The notes under the pieces: generated by a model
Databases searched by the model: none
What the model saw: only the letters and a program-made list of their open reading frames with translations
Told to the model about the DNA's origin: nothing
NCBI RefSeq assembly: GCF_900176375.1
Contig: NZ_FWYF01000003.1
Location: 310,001-374,000 of the forward strand
Length of the DNA stretch: 64,000 nt
Direction of reading: 5' to 3'
Origin: Reichenbachiella faecimaris
GTDB taxonomy: Bacteria; Bacteroidota; Bacteroidia; Cytophagales; Cyclobacteriaceae
Translations under genes and position numbers: made by a program
Shown here: piece after piece, positions 26,100 to 33,832 of the stretch
Layout: the number at the start of each line of letters is the position of its first letter
Numbering within the stretch: position 1 is the stretch's first letter

Positions 26100-27977
26100 T
26101 TAGCTCAATTCAGACAATTCCAGCCAGCGCAATTCTAACTCATCCAGTTTAGTTACTATTTGCTCCACTTCAGTGGACCATTCCGTCAGCTGCACGTGAT
26201 CAATTTCACCAGAGTTGAGCAAGCCAGCCAGCTCTTCTTTACGCGCCTCCAGTTTGGGCATTTCTTTTTCTATGGATTCAAACTCTTGCTTTTCTTTATA
26301 GGTGAGTTTTCTTTTGTTCTCGATTTTATGTTTTGGCTCTTCCTTGTTTGACCCTGGAGCGGATTTGGGAACAGACTTAGGCTTGGCAGGCTCTAGTCGA
26401 AAATCAGTGTAGTTGCCATGGAAATCACTAATGGATGTGCTTTCATCCAGCACAAATAAGTGATCCACCAATTTGTCCATGAAGTATCTGTCATGAGATA
26501 CAATGAGCAGACAACCACCAAAATTCTGTAGATAATCCTCCAGAATATTAAGCGTTACAATATCTAAGTCATTGGTAGGCTCATCAAGGATCAGGAAGTT
26601 TGGATTGGCCATCAGTACCTTGAGTAGTTGCAATCTTCTTTTTTCTCCACCACTCAATTTAGCAATATGTGAATATTGAGACTTAGGAGGAAATAAGAAC
26701 TGATTGAGCAACTGAGAGGCAGTGACCGTGCTACCATCTTCTAGCGTGATTACTTCTGCAATTTCTTGAATCGCTTCAATCACAGTTTTTCTTCCGTCTT
26801 CTTGAATGGTGTCCTGTGTATAATAGCCAAATGATGTATTGAGGCCCTTTTCTATCGTGCCAGAATCGGGTTCGAGTACGCCAGTCAAGACATTGAGAAA
26901 AGTGGACTTTCCTGTGCCATTTTTTCCTACCACTCCAACTTTTTCACCTCTGGTGAAAATGTGAGAGAAGCCCGAAAAGATGGCTTTATCACCAAAGGAC
27001 TTTGAAACTTTATCCAATTCAAGAATTTTCTTCCCTTGTCGTTTGCCGCTAATTTTGATCTCCATTTCAGACTTGCGCAAGTCAACATTGGCTTTTTCTT
27101 TGGTATCGTAAAAAGCGTCAATTCTATATTTAGCTTTGGTTCCTCTGGCTTTAGGCTGACGACGCATCCATTCTAGCTCTTTGGACAGCAGATTTTTAGC
27201 CTTGTCCTTAGCTTGCTGTTGCCACTCTTCGCGTTCTGATTTTTTCTCAAGAAAGTCGCTGTAGTTGCCATTGTATTTAAAAATTTGTCCTTGATCTATC
27301 TCTAAAATTTGATTGCAAACTTTGTCTAAAAAGTAACGGTCGTGTGTCACCATCAGAATGGCTAGGTTTTGAGAAGAAAGGAATTCTTCCATCCATTCGA
27401 TAATGTCCAAATCGAGGTGGTTGGTTGGCTCATCCAGAATTAAAAAATCTGGTTCGTCTAGTAGTGCTTTGGCCAGTGCAATTCTTTTTTGCTGACCTCC
27501 TGACATGTCTTGGATAGACTGATTAAGGTCATTGATGCCCAATTTGCCCAACACTTCTTTCAGACGATGTTCATAGTCCCAGGCATTGAGGCTGTCGATT
27601 TTTTCTATGAGCTCCTGCATGCGCTCCTGATCTTTATCAGTAGGCTCAGGCTTTTCAATCAGTTGCCAATATTCACTCAGTACTTTTGCTTCTGGGTGAT
27701 CGCCACCAGTGATCGAATCCAGTACAGTATCAAATGCACCTAAATCAGGTGCTTGATCCAGTATAGCTACTTTGAGGTCTCTGGAAAATGAGACTACCCC
27801 TTCGTCAGGGTTCATTTTTTTGGCTACGATATTGAGCAAGGTTGATTTGCCACAGCCGTTCACCCCAACCAGTGCCACTTTTTGACCTTGCTCTATGCCA
27901 AAAGTGATATTTTCAAAAAGTTGTTTGTCATTAAAACTCTTAGTGAGTCTTTCTACAGAAAGTGCAATTGGAGGCAT
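26100..27977 (-). CDS. ABC-F family ATPase (Uup/YheS-like)
   Basis: 625 residues with two ABC domains: Walker A GVNGCGKSTLL and GKNGTGKSTFL, signatures MSGGQQKR and LSGGEKRR, and Walker B FLILDEPTNHLD and FLILDEPTNDLD. A linker lies between them, and a C-terminal coiled coil of about 90 residues (KRKLTYKEKQEFESIEKEMP) is Uup-like. There is no membrane domain. ABC-F proteins act on the ribosome, or in DNA/ribosome maintenance for Uup. A -7 element for it is at 28007-28014. Confidence 0.92.
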   Translation of the reverse strand: MPPIALSVERLTKSFNDKQLFENITFGIEQGQKVALVGVNGCGKSTLLNIVAKKMNPDEGVVSFSRDLKVAILDQAPDLGAFDTVLDSITGGDHPEAKVLSEYWQLIEKPEPTDKDQERMQELIEKIDSLNAWDYEHRLKEVLGKLGINDLNQSIQDMSGGQQKRIALAKALLDEPDFLILDEPTNHLDLDIIEWMEEFLSSQNLAILMVTHDRYFLDKVCNQILEIDQGQIFKYNGNYSDFLEKKSEREEWQQQAKDKAKNLLSKELEWMRRQPKARGTKAKYRIDAFYDTKEKANVDLRKSEMEIKISGKRQGKKILELDKVSKSFGDKAIFSGFSHIFTRGEKVGVVGKNGTGKSTFLNVLTGVLEPDSGTIEKGLNTSFGYYTQDTIQEDGRKTVIEAIQEIAEVITLEDGSTVTASQLLNQFLFPPKSQYSHIAKLSGGEKRRLQLLKVLMANPNFLILDEPTNDLDIVTLNILEDYLQNFGGCLLIVSHDRYFMDKLVDHLFVLDESTSISDFHGNYTDFRLEPAKPKSVPKSAPGSNKEEPKHKIENKRKLTYKEKQEFESIEKEMPKLEARKEELAGLLNSGEIDHVQLTEWSTEVEQIVTKLDELELRWLELSELS

Positions 27978-28006
27978 ATATTATTTGCTTGAATGTATTT
28001 GAGCAG

Positions 28007-28014
28007 CAAATATA
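28007..28014 (-). promoter_or_regulatory. -7 promoter element for the ABC-F gene
   Basis: The minus strand reads TATATTTG (TAnnTTTG), 29 bp before the ABC-F ATG at 27977. No exact -33 TTTG seen. Confidence 0.35.
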
Positions 28015-28161
28015 GAAGCTATAGTGATGATATGTTGAAAAAATGTATAAGTAAGAAGTATTGTAAATGATTTATTGTAATGTGCTATATTGAGCGGGCA
28101 AAATTGCCATTTGAGGTGTTACAATTTCAAAATTTGAATTAAACTTAATAACAAAACGATC

Positions 28162-28704
28162 ATGAAAAAATCTTTATTTATTTTCTTATTTGCACTAGTC
28201 ATATCCACTGTTGGATATGCGCAAGATTACAAACCATTTCAATTGTATATTGGTCTAGGTTATGCAATTCCTGATGGAGGTGGAGGAATTCTTTTTGATA
28301 TAGAGCCCGCATACCGTATTAATGATCAGATAGCTGTGGGATTGAGATATGAAGCTGCTGTAATGGCAAAAAATTTAGGAGGTGGCGTTGAAGCTAGCGC
28401 ATCAGGAGTAAGTTCATATACCTTGAATGCTAAATACTATTTAGGAACGAGTAGCTTTCGACCTTATATAGGTGCAGGTCTTGGTATATACACGATGGGG
28501 ACAGTAGAAGCATCATCAGGAGGAGCTTCAGCTGATTTTGGGTCTAAGTTTGGTTTTTACCCAAGAATTGGGTTTGATGTTGGGCACTTCAACGTGAACT
28601 TGGATTACAATATTGTGCCAAAGTATGAAGAGAATGGTGCTGAGGTTAAGAATAGCTACATTGGTATTAGAGTAGGAGCGTTCCTTTTTGGAGGTAAGAA
28701 TTAA
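28162..28704 (+). CDS. Outer-membrane beta-barrel protein
   Basis: 180 residues. The signal peptide is MKKSLFIFLFALVISTVGYAQ. The rest consists of alternating-residue beta strands typical of the OmpA/OmpW-like eight-stranded barrel: FQLYIGLGYAIP, DQIAVGLRYEAAV, FRPYIGAGLGIY, GFDVGHFNVNLDYNI and a final YIGIRVGAFLFGG. Glycine-rich turns are present. Predicted to reside in the outer membrane; the function is unknown. The gene ends in a perfect bidirectional palindromic terminator shared with the convergent coiled-coil gene. Confidence 0.82.
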   Translation: MKKSLFIFLFALVISTVGYAQDYKPFQLYIGLGYAIPDGGGGILFDIEPAYRINDQIAVGLRYEAAVMAKNLGGGVEASASGVSSYTLNAKYYLGTSSFRPYIGAGLGIYTMGTVEASSGGASADFGSKFGFYPRIGFDVGHFNVNLDYNIVPKYEENGAEVKNSYIGIRVGAFLFGGKN

Positions 28705-28714
28705 GCTTCTTAAA

Positions 28715-28764
28715 AAAACAAGAAAAATGGTTGGCAGCTAGCTGCCAACCATTTTTCTTGTTTT
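28715..28764. terminator. Perfect 25-bp-arm bidirectional terminator
   Basis: Arms 28715-28739 and 28740-28764 are exact reverse complements with no spacer. Each arm carries A/T runs at its outer end, so the hairpin can terminate both the barrel gene (+) and the coiled-coil gene (-). Confidence 0.8.
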
Positions 28765-28772
28765 AGATCCAA

Positions 28773-29054
28773 TTAGTTCTTCTTTTTAAAAGCCGCCTCA
28801 GCTGCTCTTTTTATTTCTTCAGCTGCTGAACTTAGATGAGATTTGATCTCATCCCACTTCCCTTCATTTTTTTCTTTAAAGGACTGATACTCGTCATCTA
28901 GTTTGATCTTTTTCTTTTTGAGGTCTTTTATTTTATCCTCTACTTCATCACGAATATCATCTTTGGCACCTTTTGCTTCCACAATCAATTCATCTATTTT
29001 TTTGCCCAGTTCTTTTAATATTTTTTCTACTTGTCCTTGGTGGTCTGTGCTCAT
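28773..29054 (-). CDS. Small charged coiled-coil protein
   Basis: 93 residues, almost entirely helical and rich in Lys/Glu/Asp: VEKILKELGKKIDELIVEAKGAKDDIRDEVEDK, then KSHLSSAAEEIKRAAEAAF. No signal peptide and no cysteine. It resembles small stress-associated coiled-coil proteins (a YtxH- or CsbD-like style without their motifs). The family is not recognised. It is convergent with the outer-membrane barrel gene. Confidence 0.6.
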   Translation of the reverse strand: MSTDHQGQVEKILKELGKKIDELIVEAKGAKDDIRDEVEDKIKDLKKKKIKLDDEYQSFKEKNEGKWDEIKSHLSSAAEEIKRAAEAAFKKKN

Positions 29055-29181
29055 GATAACTATTGTTTTAAATAAAATTAACCAATAATACTCAATATTG
29101 AATCTTAGGTTTTGAATGTTGCCAACTTAAATTTTATCTAAAATTGCATATCTTTTTGAACTAGGATTAATTGCTATACCC

Positions 29182-29802
29182 ATGACCACACCTTATATCG
29201 TCGGGATTACAGGCGGAAGTGCTTCAGGAAAAACATTATTGCTCAACGAGCTAAAAAAATCATTTAGAGAGGATGAGTTATGTATTGTCTCGCAAGACAA
29301 TTATTATCGCCCTAGAGAAGAGCAGCCAAGGGATAAAAAAGGGATCCAAAATTTCGATAAACCAGAATCAATAGATCAACAGGCCTTTGCTGAAGATGTG
29401 GCTAAATTGAAGAGAGGGGAAACAGTAACCCGTCAGGAGTACACTTTCAATAACCCGAAAGTAACACCCCAAATGCTGACCTTCAAGCCATCAGCTATCA
29501 TTGTGGTAGAAGGTATTTTTGTGTTTTACCTCAAAGAAGTGATGGAGCAGTTAGACCTGAAAGTGTTTGTGGATGCCAAGGACTTCCTCATGCTCAAACG
29601 TAGAATCCTAAGAGATGCCAAAGAGCGTGGTTATGACCTGGACGACGTACTTTATCGATTCGACAAGCACGTGATGCCAACCTACAAAAAATACATCAAG
29701 CCCTACAAGCAGGATGCAGACATTATTATTCCAAACAATAATGACTCGTTGAAAAATGGGTTGGGAGTATTGACTGGTTTTTTGAAAGGGAAGATTAGCT
29801 GA
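29182..29802 (+). CDS. udk: Uridine kinase
   Basis: 206 residues. Walker A GITGGSASGKTLLL at the N-terminus, then VSQDNYYRPREEQPRDKKGIQNFDKPESID (the nucleoside-binding loop), VVEGIFVFYLKE and RRILRDAKERGYDLDDV (lid). It phosphorylates uridine and cytidine in pyrimidine salvage. It is a complete, cytosolic P-loop kinase. An upstream tatctttttg resembles, but does not match, the phylum -7 element. Confidence 0.93.
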   Translation: MTTPYIVGITGGSASGKTLLLNELKKSFREDELCIVSQDNYYRPREEQPRDKKGIQNFDKPESIDQQAFAEDVAKLKRGETVTRQEYTFNNPKVTPQMLTFKPSAIIVVEGIFVFYLKEVMEQLDLKVFVDAKDFLMLKRRILRDAKERGYDLDDVLYRFDKHVMPTYKKYIKPYKQDADIIIPNNNDSLKNGLGVLTGFLKGKIS

Positions 29803-29810
29803 TGCGAATT

Positions 29811-29848
29811 AAAAAACCCTTCCAAAGTTTAAACTCTGGAAGGGTTGA
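29811..29848 (-). terminator. Palindromic terminator, copy 1
   Basis: Arms 29815-29830 and 29831-29846 pair over 16 bp with one mismatch. The A-run on the plus-strand left side gives a T-run on the minus strand, so it serves the rocD transcript. Near-identical to 52170-52201. Confidence 0.75.
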
Positions 29849-29899
29849 TCTTTCAGGTAATCCATCAGGGTCACTCAAGTAGGACTCTGAGGAGACAAA

Positions 29900-31135
29900 T
29901 TACTTCTCAAATGTTCTGATCGTCCTTTCGATAATATCACAGCAATCATGAAGCTGCTCTTCTGTCATCACCAATGGAGGCGCGAATCGGATGATGTTTC
30001 CATGAGTAGGCTTAGCCAATAAGCCATTTTCTTTCAGAGCCACACAGATATCCCAAGCCGTAGAGCTGTCAGGCGTATCATTGATGATGATGGCATTCAA
30101 TAATCCTTTGCCTCTCACTAGTGTCACCATATCTGTAGACTCGATGAACTTGTTCATCCTTTCTCTAAACAGCTCCCCTAATTTCTGAGAGTTCTCTGCC
30201 AATTTTTCTTCTTTCACCACATCAAGAGCAGCCATGGCTACTTTAGCTGCGATTGGATTACCTCCAAAAGTAGATCCGTGCTGACCAGGCTTGATCACAT
30301 CCATGATGCGATTATCAGCCATTACAGCAGATACAGGATATACTCCACCAGAAAGTGCCTTGCCCATGATTACCATGTCAGGCTTCACGTTTTCGTGATC
30401 TACAGCTAATATTTTTCCTGTTCTGGCAATCCCTGTTTGTACTTCATCCGCAATAAACAAAGCATTGGCAGCCGTACAGGCTTCCTTGGCAGCAGTTAAG
30501 TATCCTTCATCTGGCACAAATACACCAGCTTCTCCCTGGATAGGCTCTACTAAGAAACCAGCCACGTTGGGATCTTGTAATGCTTCTTTCAATGCATCTA
30601 TGTCATTATGAGGGATTTTGATAAATCCACCAGTATATGGGCCAAAGTTTTTCTGTGCGTCTGGATCGTTTGAAAACGAAATGATTGTGGTAGTTCGTCC
30701 ATGAAAATTATCTTCACATACAATGATCTTAGCTTCGTTTTCTGGGGTGCCCTTTACTTCATAAGCCCATTTTCTGCAAAGCTTGATAGCAGTCTCTACT
30801 GCCTCAGCGCCAGTGTTCATAGGCAGAATCTTGTCGAAACCGAAAAATTCAGACATATACTTCTCGTATTCACCCAGTGCGTCATTATAAAAGGCTCTGG
30901 AGGTCAAGGTCAAGGTTTTAGCTTGCTCAGTCAATGCCCCAACAATTTTAGGATGACAATGCCCCTGGTTGACAGCTGAATAAGCTGAAAGAAAATCATA
31001 GTATTTCTTTCCTTCCAAATCCCACACATGTACGCCTTCTCCACGTGACAAAACCACTGGTAATGGGTGGTAGTTGTGCGCGCCGTACTTATCTTCTAAG
31101 GCTATTGCCTGCTCGCTAGTTAGTTCTCTGACCAT
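29900..31135 (-). CDS. rocD: Ornithine aminotransferase
   Basis: 411 residues from the ATG at 31135 ([29 protein letters not shown]). A longer frame to 31198 runs through the hairpin region and is unlikely. PLP-fold motifs: [44 protein letters not shown], and the PLP lysine in [16 protein letters not shown]. It is a class III aminotransferase that converts ornithine and 2-oxoglutarate to glutamate semialdehyde and glutamate, in arginine and ornithine catabolism. A 10-bp hairpin lies in its leader. Confidence 0.93.
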   Translation of the reverse strand: MVRELTSEQAIALEDKYGAHNYHPLPVVLSRGEGVHVWDLEGKKYYDFLSAYSAVNQGHCHPKIVGALTEQAKTLTLTSRAFYNDALGEYEKYMSEFFGFDKILPMNTGAEAVETAIKLCRKWAYEVKGTPENEAKIIVCEDNFHGRTTTIISFSNDPDAQKNFGPYTGGFIKIPHNDIDALKEALQDPNVAGFLVEPIQGEAGVFVPDEGYLTAAKEACTAANALFIADEVQTGIARTGKILAVDHENVKPDMVIMGKALSGGVYPVSAVMADNRIMDVIKPGQHGSTFGGNPIAAKVAMAALDVVKEEKLAENSQKLGELFRERMNKFIESTDMVTLVRGKGLLNAIIINDTPDSSTAWDICVALKENGLLAKPTHGNIIRFAPPLVMTEEQLHDCCDIIERTIRTFEK

Positions 31136-31164
31136 GATTGTATATTTTGGGTTGTTCAAACAAA

Positions 31165-31190
31165 AATGAGTTCTTTGTGCAGAACTCATT
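31165..31190. promoter_or_regulatory. Hairpin in the rocD leader
   Basis: aatgagttct (31165-31174) and agaactcatt (31181-31190) are perfect complements around a 6-nt loop. It lies 30 bp upstream of the rocD ATG and downstream of its predicted promoter. Confidence 0.45.
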
Positions 31191-31199
31191 AATTTCACT

Positions 31200-31207
31200 C
31201 AAAATTA
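31200..31207 (-). promoter_or_regulatory. -7 promoter element for rocD
   Basis: The minus strand reads TAATTTTG (TAnnTTTG). This gives a leader of about 55-60 nt that contains the 31165-31190 hairpin. Confidence 0.35.
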
Positions 31208-31247
31208 CGAAAAGCATTTCGAATAACACAACAGAAACCCTTTTGCT

Positions 31248-31412
31248 TTGAGCGATAAAAACAACGGTCAGCTGTCAGAATCGAACGATTCACCAGATTA
31301 TTACTTCAATGAGCAAGGCCTGATGGTCTTTACTGCCACCTATCATCTTAAACGGGGATATTGTTGTAAAAATGGATGCAAACATTGTCCGTATGGGTAT
31401 CAAAAGAAATAA
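31248..31412 (+). CDS. DUF5522 mini-protein
   Basis: 54 residues from a TTG start at 31248 to TAA 31410-31412. An in-frame TAA lies just upstream, and no in-frame ATG precedes the conserved core. The motif FTATYHLKRGYCCKNGCKHCPYGYQKK, given here in parts (YHLKRGYCC and CKHCPYGY), is diagnostic of DUF5522. It has four cysteines that could bind a metal ion. Function unknown. It sits on the strand opposite rocD. Confidence 0.8.
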   Translation: MSDKNNGQLSESNDSPDYYFNEQGLMVFTATYHLKRGYCCKNGCKHCPYGYQKK

Positions 31413-31519
31413 TCAATTGTATATGTTTTATAGGGCTACATACACCTGTAAATAATTTACTATCTTCGAATCGCGCATTCTTAAAAAAAGTAAATCCACT
31501 TACTATTTGACCACCTGTT

Positions 31520-33310
31520 ATGATGATTAAGAATGTATTCTTACTATTCTGTGCATTTTCTATTTCTATCTATTCTGGCGCTCAATCTCTTCAATTTGAA
31601 GAGGCACTTTCAAAAGCTCATTTGGGTAGAACCAATCGAGATAGTGCTTTATTAAAAGCGAATCGTGCTTTTGAATTGGCACAAAAAGAAAATTCCGAAG
31701 AATCAATAAATAAGGCACTGACCTATATTGGAGCTGCCTATTACAATAGGAGAGAAACTGATACGGCCAGGTTCATTCTGAACAAGGCACGACCAAGCCT
31801 GAAAAAAGGTTCGTTTGAACATGGAATGGCTACCTGGTATTCGGGCAAGGTTTGCTTGAGGAGTGCCAAGTATGATTCTGCCAAACAATATTACCTACAG
31901 GCCAAAGAGATATTTGCGCAACTTGATTCAGTACTTTTTGTAAGTAACTGCCTGGCTGAGATAGGCCTGACCCAGGGCATGCAGGGGAATTACTCTGAGG
32001 CTTTGAAGTGGTTTACTCAGAGTTATGAGAATAAACTCAAAAATGGACTAGAAGCTGAGACGGATGATGATTTGCACAACATTGCCACCGTCTACATGCG
32101 GCAGGGAAGTTATGATAAGGCTATAGAATTCTTTCGAAAGTCTATTGAACTGAAAGATGGTGAAGGAGATTATAGTCCTTATATAGGAATAGGAGGTGCT
32201 TTTAATCTTCAAGGCATACCAGATAGTGCTTTGTTCTATTATAAAAAAGCTTATGGCATGGCAAGTGCTGAAAAAGCACTTGGTGGGGTAGTGTCTGCAG
32301 CGATAAACATAAGTAACATTTACTTTCAAAAAAAAGAACACAGATCCGCCATAGATTATCTTCAAATTGCTAGCGCCACTGGTGCGGTATCCGCTCGATC
32401 AGTGCCATCTGTATATGGTGAAATGGGTAAGAATTATTTTGGGTTAAAAATGCTTGATAGTGCGAAATATTTTCTGATGTTGGGATTGGAAGAGTCATTT
32501 GTGGTCAACAATAGACAATACAAAGCTGAAACAAGCGAATTTTTAAGTATGATCCTGGCTGAGCAGGAAAAGTTTGAAGAAGCCTATGACTATGCCATGA
32601 TGTCTATGACTTACGCAGATTCGATTAATCGTGAAAGAAGAGATGATGCCATTACAGATCAGAGAGTTAAACTTGAAACGCTGAAAAAGCAACATGAAAT
32701 TGATGCGCTCCATGCAGAAAATCAAATCCATCAATACAAGCAACTTTTGCTAATTATTGGTGGGGTGTCTCTTACGCTAATTGGTGTACTCGCATTTTTT
32801 AATTTAAGATCAAGAACAAACCTGAAGCAAGCCAAATTAGAGGAGGAAAAAGCTGTGCTACAACTGGAATTAGAAAAAAGGCAAGCCCAGTTGTCCGCAC
32901 ATACACTTCACATGATCCATCATAAAAATGGACTAGAAGAAATAGAACAGCATCTGGTCGAATTGGATGGAGTAGGAAAGCAAAAGATTAAAAACGTAAT
33001 ATCAATCAACAAAGCACAAGAAAAAGATTGGGATAATTTCAATAATTACTTTAGTGATGTACATGCTCAATTTTTTGACATTTTAAAATCCCATCATCAA
33101 GACCTGACACAAAGCGAAATTAGACTTTGTGCATTAGTCAGAATGAATTTGGCGAATAACGAAATTGCAACTCTCCTGAATATAGAGCCTAAGAGTGTGA
33201 AAATGGCACGATATAGACTCAAGAAAAAATTGACACTTGAAGAAGAGCAGGATTTGAATTCATACATCCAAAAATTGGAACTGGCAGGATCTAGAATGCG
33301 TCAGGGGTGA
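31520..33310 (+). CDS. TPR-containing membrane regulator with C-terminal helix-turn-helix
   Basis: 596 residues. A signal peptide (1-21) is followed by tetratricopeptide repeats at about 25-380 (for example EALKWFTQSYENKLKNG, YDKAIEFFRKSIELKDG). One membrane helix lies near 407-428 (LLLIIGGVSLTLIGVLAFF), then a coiled coil (residues about 433-470). The end carries a LuxR-like HTH (LTQSEIRLCALVRMNLANNEIATLLNIEPKSVKMARYRLKKKL). This is the common Bacteroidota TPR-TM-HTH one-component regulator: the sensor is in the periplasm and the DNA-binding domain in the cytoplasm. It may control the secreted locus 165 bp downstream (inference from position). Confidence 0.87.
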   Translation: MMIKNVFLLFCAFSISIYSGAQSLQFEEALSKAHLGRTNRDSALLKANRAFELAQKENSEESINKALTYIGAAYYNRRETDTARFILNKARPSLKKGSFEHGMATWYSGKVCLRSAKYDSAKQYYLQAKEIFAQLDSVLFVSNCLAEIGLTQGMQGNYSEALKWFTQSYENKLKNGLEAETDDDLHNIATVYMRQGSYDKAIEFFRKSIELKDGEGDYSPYIGIGGAFNLQGIPDSALFYYKKAYGMASAEKALGGVVSAAINISNIYFQKKEHRSAIDYLQIASATGAVSARSVPSVYGEMGKNYFGLKMLDSAKYFLMLGLEESFVVNNRQYKAETSEFLSMILAEQEKFEEAYDYAMMSMTYADSINRERRDDAITDQRVKLETLKKQHEIDALHAENQIHQYKQLLLIIGGVSLTLIGVLAFFNLRSRTNLKQAKLEEEKAVLQLELEKRQAQLSAHTLHMIHHKNGLEEIEQHLVELDGVGKQKIKNVISINKAQEKDWDNFNNYFSDVHAQFFDILKSHHQDLTQSEIRLCALVRMNLANNEIATLLNIEPKSVKMARYRLKKKLTLEEEQDLNSYIQKLELAGSRMRQG

Positions 33311-33475
33311 TTTTTATTTGCCAGAGATCATTTTTTCATCAATAAATTTTCACCACTCATAGCCTATTGATGTCTTTTTGTCGAACGATTAGATGCTGTA
33401 GACCAATTGTAGCCCTACAAGATTAGTAATTAGGCGACCTTTCATGTCATATTTGATTCATTAAATAATACAAAT

Positions 33476-33832
33476 ATGAAAAGGTATATTACTATTCTAT
33501 TCGTGCTGGCAGGTGAGATATGTCTTGGACAAACCGTACATGCGGTAAAAGTAGCTGTGGGTCAAGGAGAAGATTGTCCTGTGGTTACAGGTATTGAACC
33601 TTTATTGGCCGTTCAAGTATTCCCGAATCCAGCAACTTCCACATTATCTATTCATTCAGCTATACAAAATGCCAGTTTCAGACTTTTAAATGTCCATGGC
33701 AAAATCATCAAAGACCAAAGTTTTTTGAAAAACAATGTGTCTGTCGACATCAGCCATGTACCTGAAGGAGTCTACATCCTTCAGGTATTTAATGATCGTC
33801 AAAATCGTACCATTAAAATTATAGTGCAATGA
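33476..33832 (+). CDS. Mini-protein made almost wholly of a T9SS C-terminal sorting domain
   Basis: 118 residues. The signal peptide is MKRYITILFVLAGEICLGQ. A linker of about 25 residues holds one cysteine (EDCPVVTG). A type A T9SS sorting tail fills residues about 47-118: VQVFPNPATSTLSIHS, then FRLLNVHGKIIKD, DISHVPEGVYILQVF and a terminal RTIKIIVQ. No other domain is present, so the usual cargo is missing. Its TGA overlaps the ATG of the G8 protein gene (4-bp ATGA overlap at 33829), which indicates translational coupling. Confidence 0.85.
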   Translation: MKRYITILFVLAGEICLGQTVHAVKVAVGQGEDCPVVTGIEPLLAVQVFPNPATSTLSIHSAIQNASFRLLNVHGKIIKDQSFLKNNVSVDISHVPEGVYILQVFNDRQNRTIKIIVQ

